Shown here in pieces: positions 38,754 through 48,177 of a stretch of DNA of 64,000 bases (within the stretch, counting starts at the first letter, position 1; each line of letters begins with the position of its first letter). The stretch lies in assembly GCF_027497255.1 (NCBI RefSeq), contig NZ_CP114903.1, forward strand, positions 2,356,001-2,420,000, in the 5' to 3' direction. This stretch comes from Micromonospora sp. WMMD882. Lineage in GTDB: Bacteria; Actinomycetota; Actinomycetes; Mycobacteriales; Micromonosporaceae. The position numbers and the translations under genes are program-made. Below the pieces are notes generated by a model, which made no database searches, had not been told where the DNA came from, and saw only the letters and a list, made by a program, of their open reading frames with translations.

Positions 38754-40439
38754 ATGTGTGGGATCTGCGGTGTGGTCCGGGCGGGGCGGTCGCCGAACGA
38801 GAACCTGGCCCTGGTCGCCGACCTCAACGCGCGTCAGCGGCACCGGGGGCCGGACAGCGCCGACACCTGCTCGGCGGGGGACGTCGCGATCGGCCAGGCC
38901 CGGCTCGCCCTCGTGGACCTCACCAACGCAGGCAGGCAGCCGTTCGTGAGTCCCGACGGCACGATCGCCGTCGTGTTCAACGGCGAGATCTACAACCACC
39001 AGGAGTTGCGCGGTCGGCATCGACTTGGCGCGTCGGGGCGTTGCGACGGCGCGATCCTGCCAGAGCTCTGGAGCCGGCTCGGGGTGGAGATGTTCCGTGA
39101 GCTGCGTGGGATGTACGCGACCGCGGTCGTCGACCGACGTCGGCACACCCTCACGCTGGCCCGGGATCCCTTCAGGGTCAAACCACTGCGCTGGACGACG
39201 GCGGCGGACGGCGCGATCGTGTTCGCCTCCGAGATCCGGCCGCTGCTCGCATTCCGGACCACGCCCAGGATCAGGGCCACCGCGCTGCGCCGATACCTCC
39301 GGTTCGGCGCGGTCGGGCGTCTGGAGTCCGTGTCGGCGCATCTGCTCAGCGACGTGCCCGTGGCGCTGCTGCTCTCCTGGGGGCTGGATTCCGCGGCGAT
39401 CGCCTGGGCCTGCCGGGAGATCGACCATCGGCTCACCTGCGTGACCGTCGACCAGGGCGGGTCCATGGGCGAAGGGGACGGAGCGCGCCGGGTCGCGCGG
39501 CGGTTCGGTCACCGGCACGAGATCGTGACCAGCAGACCGGACGAGGAGTCCGTCGCCCGTTACTTCGCGGCCATGCAGCGGCCCACGATCGACGGGCTGA
39601 ACACGTTCGTGGTCAGCGACGCTATCGCACGGCGTGGCATCAAGGTGGCGGTCTCCGGTCTGGGTGGTGACGAGGTGCTCGGTGGATATCCGGTTTTCCG
39701 TGCCCTCCGGCGGCTACCGCTGCTCCAGGTCACCGACCGGCTGTTCCTGGCCCGGCTGCTCGCCCGCACCGTTCGGTGGCGGCACGAGAAGGTGGCCGAA
39801 CTGCTCGGCCCCGACGGCCCGCGGGACGCCGCCGGCCTGGGGGCGCTTTCCCAGCAGATCCTCGACCGTGACACGGTCGACTCGCTGGCGCCCTGGGCGT
39901 CCGCGCCGGCGCCGGGCCCCCGTCGCGGACGCACCGACACCTCCGCGCTGGCCCTGTCCCACTACGAGATCGAGCACTATCTCGGGGCGACCCTCCTGCC
40001 CGACACCGACGCCTTCTCGATGGCGTCGTCGATCGAGTTGCGGGTGCCGTACGTTGACGTGCCCTTCGCCCGGCTGGTCCTCGCGGCCGACCGGAAGCAG
40101 GGCCTGGGCAAGGTCGGTTTCGCCAGGTGCTTGGGGGACAGCGAGTTGGTCGCCATCGCGAGACGCCGGAAGCAGGGTTTCACCCTGCCGATGGACGGCT
40201 GGATGCGGCACGGCCCGCTGGCGCCGCTGGTGCGGTCGACCGAGTCGCCGACCGCCACCGTGCGTCAGATCCTGGCTCCCGGGGCCGTTGACGAGCTGCT
40301 TCACGGGTGGCGGGTCGGACGGCTTCCGTGGGCCAGGGCATGGTTGATCGTCAGCCTGGAGCACTGGTTGCGGTCCGTGGGCCTCGACACCGTCCGGCTG
40401 GACGAAGCGTCCGGCGGCCTGACGCTGGAGTCGGCCTGA
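38754..40439 (+). CDS. AsnB-like glutamine amidotransferase with altered PP-loop
   Basis: A 561-residue class II amidotransferase/asparagine synthetase-like protein. Cys2 (MCGICGVV) is the glutaminase nucleophile, with RHRGPDS, FNGEIYNHQEL and RDPFRVKPL in place. The synthetase PP-loop, normally SGGxDS, reads SWGLDS (208-213). The stretch between YLRFGAV (near 187) and LLSDVPV (near 203) lacks about 60 residues, including the usual LPPGH segment. Later blocks (SGLGGDEVLGGYP, MASSIELRVPYVD) are intact. In this locus it may amidate a uronic acid (WbpS-like) or be impaired. Confidence 0.85.
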   Translation: MCGICGVVRAGRSPNENLALVADLNARQRHRGPDSADTCSAGDVAIGQARLALVDLTNAGRQPFVSPDGTIAVVFNGEIYNHQELRGRHRLGASGRCDGAILPELWSRLGVEMFRELRGMYATAVVDRRRHTLTLARDPFRVKPLRWTTAADGAIVFASEIRPLLAFRTTPRIRATALRRYLRFGAVGRLESVSAHLLSDVPVALLLSWGLDSAAIAWACREIDHRLTCVTVDQGGSMGEGDGARRVARRFGHRHEIVTSRPDEESVARYFAAMQRPTIDGLNTFVVSDAIARRGIKVAVSGLGGDEVLGGYPVFRALRRLPLLQVTDRLFLARLLARTVRWRHEKVAELLGPDGPRDAAGLGALSQQILDRDTVDSLAPWASAPAPGPRRGRTDTSALALSHYEIEHYLGATLLPDTDAFSMASSIELRVPYVDVPFARLVLAADRKQGLGKVGFARCLGDSELVAIARRRKQGFTLPMDGWMRHGPLAPLVRSTESPTATVRQILAPGAVDELLHGWRVGRLPWARAWLIVSLEHWLRSVGLDTVRLDEASGGLTLESA

Positions 40440-40537
40440 CCAGGGCCGGAGTTCGGCAGCGGGTCGGCGCCGTCCCCGATGCCGACCAGGAGCCGGTATC
40501 GGCGACGCCAGCCATCTTCGACAAGCAGGGGGACACG

Positions 40538-41182
40538 ATGGACGAACTGGTCATAGTGGGCGCCGGTGGTCTGGGGCGGGAAGTGTTCGGGATCGTCGAC
40601 GCCGTCAACCGGGCGGCCGGCTCCCGACGCCGCTGGCGGGTCCTCGGGTTCGTGGACGACCATCCCACCGAGGAGAACCTGAAGCTGGTCCAGCGTCTGA
40701 CGGCGCCGTTCCTCGGCGGCACCAGGTGGCTGACCGGGCGGTCCACCGACACGTACCTGATCCTGGCCGTGGGAGATCCGCGACTACGCCGGGCGACGGA
40801 GCGTACCCTGCGTCCGTACGGACTGCCGGCGGCGTCGCTGATCCATCCGTACGCGGATATCAGCCCGGACTGTGTTTTCGGTGAGGGCCTGATCGCCTTC
40901 GGCGGCGCCCGGGTGACGACGAACGTGGTCCTCGGCCGGCACGTGCATCTCAACCAGAACTGCGCGGTCGGGCACGACAGCGTGCTGGGCGACCACGTCT
41001 CGGTCAATCCGCTCGCGGCCGTGTCCGGTCACTGCCGACTCGACGACGGGGTGCTGGTCGGGACGACGGCGGCGGTGCTCCAGCGCCTCACCGTGGGCGG
41101 GGGCGCGACCGTGGGCGCGGGGGCCTGTGTGGTCCGGGACGTCCCGCCCGGCGCGGTGGTCAAGGGCGTGCCGGCCCGCTGA
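40538..41182 (+). CDS. NeuD/PglD-like sugar O- or N-acetyltransferase
   Basis: A 214-residue left-handed beta-helix acyltransferase. The N-terminal Rossmann-like region (VIVGAGGLGREVFGIVD) binds the UDP- or GDP-sugar and the C-terminal hexapeptide repeats (VVLGRHVHLNQNCAVGHDSVLGD in outline) form the acetyl-CoA site; the His in AVGHD is the expected catalytic base. Members acetylate the 4-amino group of deoxyamino sugars (PglD, PerB) or sialic acid. The donor here could be UDP-4-amino-sugar or GDP-perosamine. It follows the AsnB-like gene after 98 bases. Confidence 0.88.
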   Translation: MDELVIVGAGGLGREVFGIVDAVNRAAGSRRRWRVLGFVDDHPTEENLKLVQRLTAPFLGGTRWLTGRSTDTYLILAVGDPRLRRATERTLRPYGLPAASLIHPYADISPDCVFGEGLIAFGGARVTTNVVLGRHVHLNQNCAVGHDSVLGDHVSVNPLAAVSGHCRLDDGVLVGTTAAVLQRLTVGGGATVGAGACVVRDVPPGAVVKGVPAR

Positions 41183-41322
41183 GCAGGGCATGGTCTCTGC
41201 TTCACGAATCTCCAGGACGTAAGCAAAAGGGCGATTTGTCCGCTATAGCAATCATTGAGGGCTATTGTCATTGAGAGCTAAGCGCCCTATCACCAAGGGC
41301 GGCCGACCGAACAGGAGAAAGC
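41183..41322 (+). promoter_or_regulatory. AT-rich promoter region with repeated motif
   Basis: This 140-base gap drops sharply in GC content. It contains GCTATAGC (a perfect 8-bp palindrome near 41242) and two partly repeated stretches, TCATTGAGGGCTATT and TCATTGAGAGCTAA (near 41252-41281). It probably holds the promoter of the 41323-43321 gene pair. An AGGAGAA ribosome site lies near 41311. Confidence 0.5.
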
Positions 41323-42366
41323 GTGTCGACCTCACTTGTGGACCGGTGTGTCCTGATCACCGGTGGCACCGGATCCTTCGGCCAGACGATGGTCACCCGG
41401 CTGCTCGACGCCGGCGCCGGGGAGGTGCGGGTGCTCAGCAGGGACGAGGCCAAGCAGGAGGCGATGCGGATCCGGCTCCGCGACGACCGGGTCCGGTTCT
41501 ACGTCGGGGACGTCCGCGACCGGGACGCGGTGTCCAAGGCCACCCGGGGCGTCGAGTACGTCTTCCACGCCGCCGCGCTCAAACAGGTGCCGTCCTGCGA
41601 GTTCTTCCCGCTGGAGGCGGTCCGCACCAACGTGCTGGGCAGCGCGAACGTGGTGGACGCCTGCGAACGCCACGACGTGTCGGCCCTGGTGTTCCTCAGC
41701 ACCGACAAGGCCGTGTACCCGATCAACGCCATGGGCATGACCAAGGGCCTGATGGAGAAGGTGGCCCAGGCGCACGTCCGGAACAACCCCCGGGCCCGTA
41801 CCCGGGTCTGCTCGGTCCGGTACGGCAACGTGATGTGCTCACGGGGCTCGGTGATTCCGCTGTTCATCGAACAGATCCGCAACGGCGTCCCACTGACCGT
41901 GACCGAGCCGGCGATGACCCGTTTCCTCATGTCGCTGGCCGACTCGGTGGAGCTGGTCGAACACGCCTTCGAGCACGGGCAACCCGGCGACATCTTCATC
42001 CGCAAGGCGCCGGCCTCCACGATCGGGGACCTCGCCACCGCCCTGTGCAACCTGTTCGAGGTGCCGGCGAAGTTCGATGTCATCGGCCTGCGGCACGGGG
42101 AGAAGATGTTCGAGACGCTGGCCAGTCACGAGGAGCTGGCCCGCGCCGAGGACTTCGGCAGCTTCCTGCGGGTCCGGGTGGACAGCCGCGACCTCAACTA
42201 CTCGCTCTACTTCGAGGAGGGCGACCCGTCCCGGGAGCACCGGGCCGACTACACCTCCGAGAACACCACCCGGCTGACCGTGCCGGAGATCATGTCGCTG
42301 CTGCTGACGCTGCCCGAGGTACGGCAGCGGCTGGAGCCGGTGGCCGCGTCGGCGGGCTGCGGGTGA
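41323..42366 (+). CDS. UDP-GlcNAc 4,6-dehydratase/epimerase (CapE/FnlA-like)
   Basis: A 347-residue extended SDR of the polysaccharide-biosynthesis CapD/FlaA1 group. The cofactor motif is ITGGTGSFGQTM (12-23), and the catalytic region reads STDKAVYPINAMGMTK, where Met replaces Tyr as is usual in this group. FlaA1/CapE enzymes convert UDP-GlcNAc to a 4-keto-6-deoxy sugar, here probably the first step to UDP-L-FucNAc. The start is GTG. The RmlD-like gene follows 37 bases downstream. Confidence 0.88.
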   Translation: MSTSLVDRCVLITGGTGSFGQTMVTRLLDAGAGEVRVLSRDEAKQEAMRIRLRDDRVRFYVGDVRDRDAVSKATRGVEYVFHAAALKQVPSCEFFPLEAVRTNVLGSANVVDACERHDVSALVFLSTDKAVYPINAMGMTKGLMEKVAQAHVRNNPRARTRVCSVRYGNVMCSRGSVIPLFIEQIRNGVPLTVTEPAMTRFLMSLADSVELVEHAFEHGQPGDIFIRKAPASTIGDLATALCNLFEVPAKFDVIGLRHGEKMFETLASHEELARAEDFGSFLRVRVDSRDLNYSLYFEEGDPSREHRADYTSENTTRLTVPEIMSLLLTLPEVRQRLEPVAASAGCG

Positions 42367-42403
42367 GCGTCGACTCCGGCCACCACGGACAGGAGAGTCC
42401 GCG

Positions 42404-43321
42404 ATGACCCGACAACGGATACTGGTCCTCGGCGTCACCGGGATGCTCGGCCACACGCTGCTGCGGCAGCTCACCGAGGCGCCCGAGCTCGACGTCCGGG
42501 GCTGCGCCCGAAGCGCCGACATCGTGCGGGCCGGCTTGCCCGAACCGCTGGCGCGACACGTCGTGACCGGGGTGGACGTGACCGACGACGACGCCCTGCG
42601 CCGGGTGCTGGATCTCCTGCGTCCGGACGTCGTGGTGAACTGTGTCGGCGTGATCAAGCAGCGTCCCGAGGTCGCCGACGCCGTCACCACCATCGCCGTG
42701 AATGCCCTCCTGCCCCACCGGTTGGCGCGGGAGTGCGCGGCCCGTGGGGCCCGGCTCGTCCAGATCAGCACCGACTGCGTCTTCTCCGGGAACCGGGGCG
42801 GCTACACCGAGCAGGACGACCCCGACGCGTACGACCTCTACGGTCGGTCGAAGCTGCTCGGGGAGACGACCAGCGGCACCGCGCTCACCCTACGCACGTC
42901 GATCGTCGGACACGAGCTGAACAGCGCGCGTTCGCTTGTCGACTGGTTCCTCGGTCAGCCCGGCCCGGTGAACGGTTTCACCCGGGCCGTCTACTCCGGA
43001 CTGACCACCACCGAGTTCGCGACGATGCTCCGGACGGTCGTGCTTCCCCGCGCCGACCTGACCGGTCTGTACCACGTGGCCGCGACCCCGATCGCCAAGT
43101 ACCACCTGCTGCGCGTCGTCGCCGACGAGTACGGCTGGCCCGGCCGGATCCAGCCGTGGGACGACTTCCGGTGCGACCGGTCGCTCTCGGCCGCCGCGTT
43201 CCGGGCCGTCACCGGGTACGAGCCCCCCGCCTGGCCGGAGATGGTGCGTGAGCTGCGGCGGGCCGCGCTCGGCTGGGGTCTGCCGGCGGTGGCCGGGCCA
43301 AGCCCGGCGATGACCGGCTGA
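42404..43321 (+). CDS. RmlD-like 4-keto-sugar reductase (FnlB-like)
   Basis: A 305-residue extended SDR of the RmlD type. The cofactor motif is VLGVTGMLGHTLL, with ISTDCVFSGNRGGYTEQDDP and the catalytic YGRSK (Tyr, Lys). RmlD reduces dTDP-4-keto-rhamnose; the gene here lies beside a CapE/FnlA-like dehydratase and no rmlABC genes are visible, so the FnlB role (reducing the UDP-4-keto-6-deoxy-HexNAc) is more likely. No C-terminal cupin domain as in CapF/WbjC is present. A hairpin follows the stop. Confidence 0.83.
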   Translation: MTRQRILVLGVTGMLGHTLLRQLTEAPELDVRGCARSADIVRAGLPEPLARHVVTGVDVTDDDALRRVLDLLRPDVVVNCVGVIKQRPEVADAVTTIAVNALLPHRLARECAARGARLVQISTDCVFSGNRGGYTEQDDPDAYDLYGRSKLLGETTSGTALTLRTSIVGHELNSARSLVDWFLGQPGPVNGFTRAVYSGLTTTEFATMLRTVVLPRADLTGLYHVAATPIAKYHLLRVVADEYGWPGRIQPWDDFRCDRSLSAAAFRAVTGYEPPAWPEMVRELRRAALGWGLPAVAGPSPAMTG

Positions 43322-43325
43322 CCGC

Positions 43326-43354
43326 GGGGCTGGCGCGCGGGACGCCAGCGCCCC
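43326..43354. terminator. Hairpin between convergent genes
   Basis: GGGCTGGC pairs with GCCAGCGCCC (one bulge) across a short GC loop, starting 5 bases after the reductase stop and before the convergent GT4 gene end at 43405. It probably ends both transcripts. Confidence 0.55.
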
Positions 43355-43404
43355 GGCGGGGGGCCGTCGGCCGCGCTTGCGGGCAGGGGCCGCACCGGGC
43401 CGGC

Positions 43405-44607
43405 TCAGCCGGCGTGCGCAGCCTCCCGGACCTGGTCGAGGAGGCTGCGCGTGTCACCCGCACGGGCGTGCCACGCACGGTACGCCGCCGCGGCGGCGAC
43501 CCGGGCGGCGTGCCGTTGGGCCGGGCTCCGGTCGACCACCCGCTGGATCGCCGCGCGCACGGCGTCGACCGTGACGTCGGGCAGCACCTCGCCCCCACCG
43601 GAGCGCAGCAGCTCTGTCCAGGGGGTACGGTCGGAGCAGATGACCGGGCAGCCCACCGAGAGGCTCTCCCCGATCACGTGCCCGAAGTTCTCACCCCGGG
43701 TCGGCAGGACGAAGGCGTGGCTACGGGCGAACGCCCCGGCTACCTGGTCGGGCAGTAGCGGTCCGTGCCAGGTCGCCCGCACGTGCGGGGGGAGCGCCGC
43801 CCACAACCTCCGGCAGCGCCGCCAGTAGGCCGGGTCGTCGGCGGGGCCGTAGACGTCCAGGACGACGGGGGTCCGGACCTCGGCGAGAGCGGCCAGCACC
43901 AGGTCGAGGTTCTTCATCGGGGAGATCCGGCCGACGAAAACCAGGCGCGGCGGCCCGTCCGTCGCGGGCTCCTCCGGGTGTCCCTGCGGCTCCGGGCCGG
44001 CGGCGGCGACGACGAACGGCGCCCGGGCCGCCGGAAAGGCCCGCCGGATGTCAACCGCCTCGGCCGGCGCGGTGGCGTGCCACCGGAACCGCGACCCGCC
44101 CAGAACATGTCGCCACAGCGCCAGGAAGACCTTCTTCCGCATGCGCTTCACGCCCAGCGCGCCCGAACCCATCTCACCCCGCGGAGCGACCAGAACGCAA
44201 TTCGTCCGCAGCAGACCCACTCGAGCCGCCAGAACGAAGACGATCGACAGTCGCGACCAGACGCTGTTGACGTAGAGGAGGTCCCACTGCGCCGCCCGCG
44301 CCGTCCGGGTCAACGTCCACCATTGTCGTGGACTGGCCGCGTTCAGGTAGAAAACCGTTTCCCGTTCCCGGTCGACCCACCGTCCCGACAATCCGGGATA
44401 AGGGGCGAGGTCGCCGAGATCCCGGTCCCGGGTGACGATGGCGACGTCGATGTCCGCGCCGGCCGCGTCGATCACCTGTCGGAGCGAGCGCACCGGGCCA
44501 CCCGCCCGGTAACCGGGTTCGAACCGGTCGGCCACGATCAGCACCCGGTACCGATCCCGTCGGACGCCCGGCGCGCCGGCCCTACCAGCGGTGACACGGC
44601 CGCTCAT
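43405..44607 (-). CDS. GT4-family glycosyltransferase
   Basis: A 400-residue GT-B enzyme. The N-terminus ([21 protein letters not shown] broken by the loop) and the C-terminal donor-binding part ([19 protein letters not shown], then [21 protein letters not shown]) are standard for GT4. The EX7E-like Glu pair lies in [12 protein letters not shown] 44607 has GGAGGATT upstream. It is the only minus-strand gene between two plus-strand sugar operons and probably adds one of the deoxyamino sugars made by its neighbours. Donor and acceptor are not known. Confidence 0.87.
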   Translation of the reverse strand: MSGRVTAGRAGAPGVRRDRYRVLIVADRFEPGYRAGGPVRSLRQVIDAAGADIDVAIVTRDRDLGDLAPYPGLSGRWVDRERETVFYLNAASPRQWWTLTRTARAAQWDLLYVNSVWSRLSIVFVLAARVGLLRTNCVLVAPRGEMGSGALGVKRMRKKVFLALWRHVLGGSRFRWHATAPAEAVDIRRAFPAARAPFVVAAAGPEPQGHPEEPATDGPPRLVFVGRISPMKNLDLVLAALAEVRTPVVLDVYGPADDPAYWRRCRRLWAALPPHVRATWHGPLLPDQVAGAFARSHAFVLPTRGENFGHVIGESLSVGCPVICSDRTPWTELLRSGGGEVLPDVTVDAVRAAIQRVVDRSPAQRHAARVAAAAAYRAWHARAGDTRSLLDQVREAAHAG

Positions 44608-44732
44608 GGAATCCTCCGGACCGGCTGCGGAACATGATCGGGAACTGCTCGACCGCCAACCCGGCGGGCGCATTTCTTAATAACGACGGACCGCTCACCC
44701 GGTTACGATGGCCACACAAAGACGCCTCTCAT

Positions 44733-44751
44733 GTTTTCGATACGCGAAAAC
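44733..44751. promoter_or_regulatory. Palindrome upstream of gmd
   Basis: GTTTTCG-ATACG-CGAAAAC has perfect 7-bp arms around a 5-base centre, in the AT-rich 251-base gap between the divergent GT4 and gmd genes. A TATAAA sequence (near 44777) and the GAGAGG ribosome site (near 44847) lie further toward gmd. It may be a regulator site; no known factor can be named. Confidence 0.5.
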
Positions 44752-44858
44752 GCCGTACCGCTCTTCTCCGCAACGGTATAAAAGACGGACGAAAGCCATG
44801 GTCAGGCCGATTCGGTGATTCGCTGCGGTCGGCCTCGTCCCGATCACGAGAGGTCAGC

Positions 44859-45872
44859 ATGCCGCGAGTAGCGCTCATCACCGGCATCACCGGGCAGGAC
44901 GGCAGCTATCTGTCGGAGCTGCTGCTCGACAAGGGCTACACGGTGCACGGGCTGAAACGTCGGTCGTCAACCTTCAACACCGAACGCGTCGACCGGATCG
45001 ACGTCCACCCGCGGCACCCGGACGCCCGGCTCTTCCTGCACTACAGCGACCTCACCGATCCGGCCTCGCTGACCAACCTGATCCGGGACATCGCCCCGGA
45101 CGAGATCTACAACCTGGGCGCGCAGAGCCACGTCCGGGTGTCGTTCGACATCCCCGGCTACACCGCCGACGTCACCGGGCTCGGGGCGCTGCGCCTGCTG
45201 GAGGCCGCCCGGGCCGCCGACGTCGGGTGCCGCTTCTACCAGGCGTCGTCGTCGGAGATGTTCGGCGCCACCCCGCCCCCGCAGCGGGAGGACACCCCGT
45301 TCCACCCGCGCAGCCCGTACGCCTGCGCCAAGGTCTACGCCTACTGGTCGGCGGTGAACTACCGTGAGTCGTACGGCATGTACTGCGCCAACGGCATCCT
45401 GTTCAACCACGAGAGCCCCCGGCGCGGCGAGAACTTCGTCACCCGCAAGATCACCCGGGCGGTGGCCCGGATCGAGGCGGGCATCCAGGACAAGCTGCAC
45501 CTGGGCAACCTGGACGCCGTCCGGGACTGGGGCTACGCGCCGGAGTACGTCGAGGCGATGTGGTTGTCCCTGCAACAGGACCAGCCCGGGGACTACGTGG
45601 TGGCCACCGGCGAGGGACACACGGTACGCGAGTTCGTCGAGGCCGCCTTCGCCCACGTCGGGCTGGACTGGCGCGACCACGTGACGATCGATCCCCGCTA
45701 CTTCCGGCCGGCCGAGGTCGACGCCCTCATCGGCGACTACTCCCGGGCCCGGCGTGCCCTCGGCTGGGCGCCGAAGACGCTCTTCGCCGACCTGGTCCGG
45801 GTGATGGTGGACGCCGACCGGCAACTACTGGAGGACGAACGCGCCGGACGACTGGTGCGGGTGGACCGATGA
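44859..45872 (+). CDS. gmd: GDP-mannose 4,6-dehydratase
   Basis: A 337-residue SDR that converts GDP-D-mannose to GDP-4-keto-6-deoxy-D-mannose. The cofactor motif is [18 protein letters not shown]; the catalytic region has [11 protein letters not shown] and [11 protein letters not shown] (Tyr, Lys). [19 protein letters not shown] is diagnostic of Gmd. Its stop overlaps the ATG of the next gene (ATGA). With the downstream perosamine synthase it forms a complete GDP-perosamine route from GDP-mannose. Confidence 0.94.
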   Translation: MPRVALITGITGQDGSYLSELLLDKGYTVHGLKRRSSTFNTERVDRIDVHPRHPDARLFLHYSDLTDPASLTNLIRDIAPDEIYNLGAQSHVRVSFDIPGYTADVTGLGALRLLEAARAADVGCRFYQASSSEMFGATPPPQREDTPFHPRSPYACAKVYAYWSAVNYRESYGMYCANGILFNHESPRRGENFVTRKITRAVARIEAGIQDKLHLGNLDAVRDWGYAPEYVEAMWLSLQQDQPGDYVVATGEGHTVREFVEAAFAHVGLDWRDHVTIDPRYFRPAEVDALIGDYSRARRALGWAPKTLFADLVRVMVDADRQLLEDERAGRLVRVDR

Positions 45873-47068
45873 GGATCACCGTCGACGCCACCCCCATCCG
45901 CCCCCGGCACGCCGCCGGGGTGGAGGTGTTCACGTACGGCCTGCTGCACGGGCTCGACGAGGCCACCGACCACGACGTCCGGGTCGCCGTGATCCGGGGG
46001 ACCCTCGACGAGTGGCGGCGGCAGGCGCCCGGTCGGCGGCTCCGGTGGACCGAACACGACGTCTCCCTGCCGATGGGCAACCGGTACGGCCAGGCGCTTC
46101 GCCGCTGGCTCCCGCGCCAGGTGCAGGAGTCGGTCACCGTGCGGCGGCTGCTCAACGCGGCCCGCCGCCGGGCCGCCGTCCAGCCCGACGACGGCGGGGT
46201 GACCCTGTTCCCCTGCGGCCTGATCCCGGTGCGCTCCGGGGCCTCCGTCGTCGTGGCGCACGACCTGCGGCAACTGCTGCCCGAGTTCCGGGCGCCCGGG
46301 TTCGCGGCGATGCTGCGGGAGAACGTGGCGCGGGCCGCCGCCGTGGTGGTCAGTTGGCCGCACCCGTACCGGCAGGCACTGGCGGCGTTTCCGGAGGCCG
46401 CCGACCGGATCGCGATGATCCCGCCGCCGGCGCTCCAGGCCGCGCCGGACCCGTCGCTCGCCGACCCCGAGCCGGGCCTGCTGGTCTACCCGTCCTCGAC
46501 AGGTCTCCTGAAGAACCACGTCACGCTGCTGGAGGCGCTGGCGCTGCTGCCGGAGTGCCGGCTGGTCTGCCCCGGCCCGCTGGTCGAGCCGGAGGCGTCC
46601 CGGCTGCTGGCCCGGGCCGCCCGCCCGGACCTGCGCGGGCGGGTGTCGTTCCCCGGCTTCGTGCCGCTGGACGAGCTGCACCGGCTCTACGCGCGGGCCG
46701 ACGCGGTGGTGGTGCCGTCGCGGTGGGAGGCGGCCAGCGGGGCGATGCTGGAGGCGTTCAGTTGGGGTCTCCCCGTGGCCTGCAGCGACGCCGAGCCGTT
46801 GCTGGCGCAGTTGGAGTTCACCGGCGGCGAGGCCGCCGTGTTCGAGGCGCAGAATCCGCGCTCGTGCGCCGACGCGATCCGCCGGGTGCTGCGCGACCGC
46901 GACCGGTACGCCGAGGCGTCCCGCCGGGCGAACGCCCGACTGGCCGGGCGCACCTGGGCCGACACCGCCCGCGACTACGTCGCGCTGCTGGAGTGGGTGG
47001 CCGCCGGCCGCCCCGGCCCGATGCCCCGGTCGGCCTTCGCCGGCACTCTCACCGGTGGCGTCCGGTGA
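45869..47068 (+). CDS. GT4-family glycosyltransferase
   Basis: A 399-residue GT-B enzyme. It opens with [21 protein letters not shown], a start typical of GT4 polysaccharide enzymes, and has [21 protein letters not shown] and [21 protein letters not shown] (EX7E-type) in the C-terminal half. Both ends overlap neighbours by 4 bases, with gmd upstream and per downstream. The placement between the two GDP-perosamine genes strongly suggests that it transfers perosamine, although this is inference. Confidence 0.88.
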   Translation: MRITVDATPIRPRHAAGVEVFTYGLLHGLDEATDHDVRVAVIRGTLDEWRRQAPGRRLRWTEHDVSLPMGNRYGQALRRWLPRQVQESVTVRRLLNAARRRAAVQPDDGGVTLFPCGLIPVRSGASVVVAHDLRQLLPEFRAPGFAAMLRENVARAAAVVVSWPHPYRQALAAFPEAADRIAMIPPPALQAAPDPSLADPEPGLLVYPSSTGLLKNHVTLLEALALLPECRLVCPGPLVEPEASRLLARAARPDLRGRVSFPGFVPLDELHRLYARADAVVVPSRWEAASGAMLEAFSWGLPVACSDAEPLLAQLEFTGGEAAVFEAQNPRSCADAIRRVLRDRDRYAEASRRANARLAGRTWADTARDYVALLEWVAAGRPGPMPRSAFAGTLTGGVR

Positions 47069-48177
47069 GCACGCAGCGGTTCCCGGTCGCCCGGCCCAGC
47101 CTCTCCGGGCTGGAGGAGCGGTACGTCCTCGACGCGGTGCGCAGCGGCTGGATCTCGTCGCAGGGGCCGTACCTGCAACGGTTCGAGGCGGAGTTCGCCG
47201 AGCGGGTGGGCGCGACCACCGCCGTCGCGACGAGCAACGGGACGGTGGCGTTGCACCTCGTCCTCGCGGCGGCGGGCGTCGGCCCCGGCGACGAGGTGAT
47301 CGTGCCGGCGCTGACCTACGTGGCCACGGCGAACGCGGTGCGCTACTGCGGCGCCCGACCCGTCTGCGTGGACGTCTCCGCCGACACCTGGTGTGTCGAC
47401 CCGGAGCGGGTCCGCGCGGCCGTCGGGCCCCGCACCCGGGCCGTGCTCGCCGTCGACCTGTACGGCCACCCGGCCGACTACCCGGCGCTGCGGGCCATCT
47501 GTGACCGGCACGGGCTGCTGCTGGTCGCCGACGCGGCCGAGTCGTTCGGGGCCACCCTGCACGGGCGGCCGACCGGGTCGTTGGCCGACGCCACCACGTT
47601 CTCCTTCTTCGGCAACAAGATCGTCACCTCGGGCGAGGGCGGCTGCGTGACCACCTCGGACCCGGCGCTGGCGGACCGGATGCGCCTGCTGCGCAACCAG
47701 GGCATGGATCCGCAACGACGCTACTTCTTCCCCGAGGTGGGCTTCAACTACCGGCTGACCAACGTGTGCGCCGCCCTGCTCTGCGCCCAACTGGCCCGCG
47801 CCGACGACATCCTCGCCCGGCGGGACGCGGTGCTGCGCGGCTACGAACGCGAGCTGGCCGACGCCGTCCGGCTCCGGCCGCAGCCGGTGGCCGCCGGGGC
47901 GCGCCGCGCGCCGTGGATGGCGTCCTTCCTGGTCGACGGCGCGCCGGGCACGAGGGACGAGCTGGCCCGGGGACTGGACCGGCTCGGCGTGGAGACCCGG
48001 CCGTTCTTCGTGCCGATCCCACGGCTCCCGCCGTACGCGGACGACACCGCCGCGATCCCGGTCAGCGTCGACCTGGGCCGACGCGGTCTCAACCTGCCCA
48101 CCTACCCGGAGCTGACCGACACGGACGTCAAGGTGATCAGCGAGCGGGTGCGTCAGGCGCTCGCCACCGTGGCCTGA
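47065..48177 (+). CDS. per: GDP-perosamine synthase (RfbE/Per-like aminotransferase)
   Basis: A 370-residue DegT-family PLP enzyme. Lys185 (FFGNKIVTSGEGG) is the PLP lysine and Asp156 (VADAAESFG) holds the pyridine nitrogen. QGMDPQRRYFFPEVGFNYR is very close to the RfbE/Per segment, distinguishing it from UDP-sugar aminotransferases. It uses glutamate to aminate GDP-4-keto-6-deoxymannose made by Gmd. The start is GTG overlapping the GT4 stop, and the 3' end overlaps the convergent flippase gene by 25 bases. Confidence 0.88.
   Translation: MSTQRFPVARPSLSGLEERYVLDAVRSGWISSQGPYLQRFEAEFAERVGATTAVATSNGTVALHLVLAAAGVGPGDEVIVPALTYVATANAVRYCGARPVCVDVSADTWCVDPERVRAAVGPRTRAVLAVDLYGHPADYPALRAICDRHGLLLVADAAESFGATLHGRPTGSLADATTFSFFGNKIVTSGEGGCVTTSDPALADRMRLLRNQGMDPQRRYFFPEVGFNYRLTNVCAALLCAQLARADDILARRDAVLRGYERELADAVRLRPQPVAAGARRAPWMASFLVDGAPGTRDELARGLDRLGVETRPFFVPIPRLPPYADDTAAIPVSVDLGRRGLNLPTYPELTDTDVKVISERVRQALATVA

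Noticed and set aside
42404..43321. Assigning rmlD (dTDP-rhamnose reductase)
   Set aside because: No rmlA, rmlB or rmlC is nearby, and the neighbours point to a UDP-sugar pathway.
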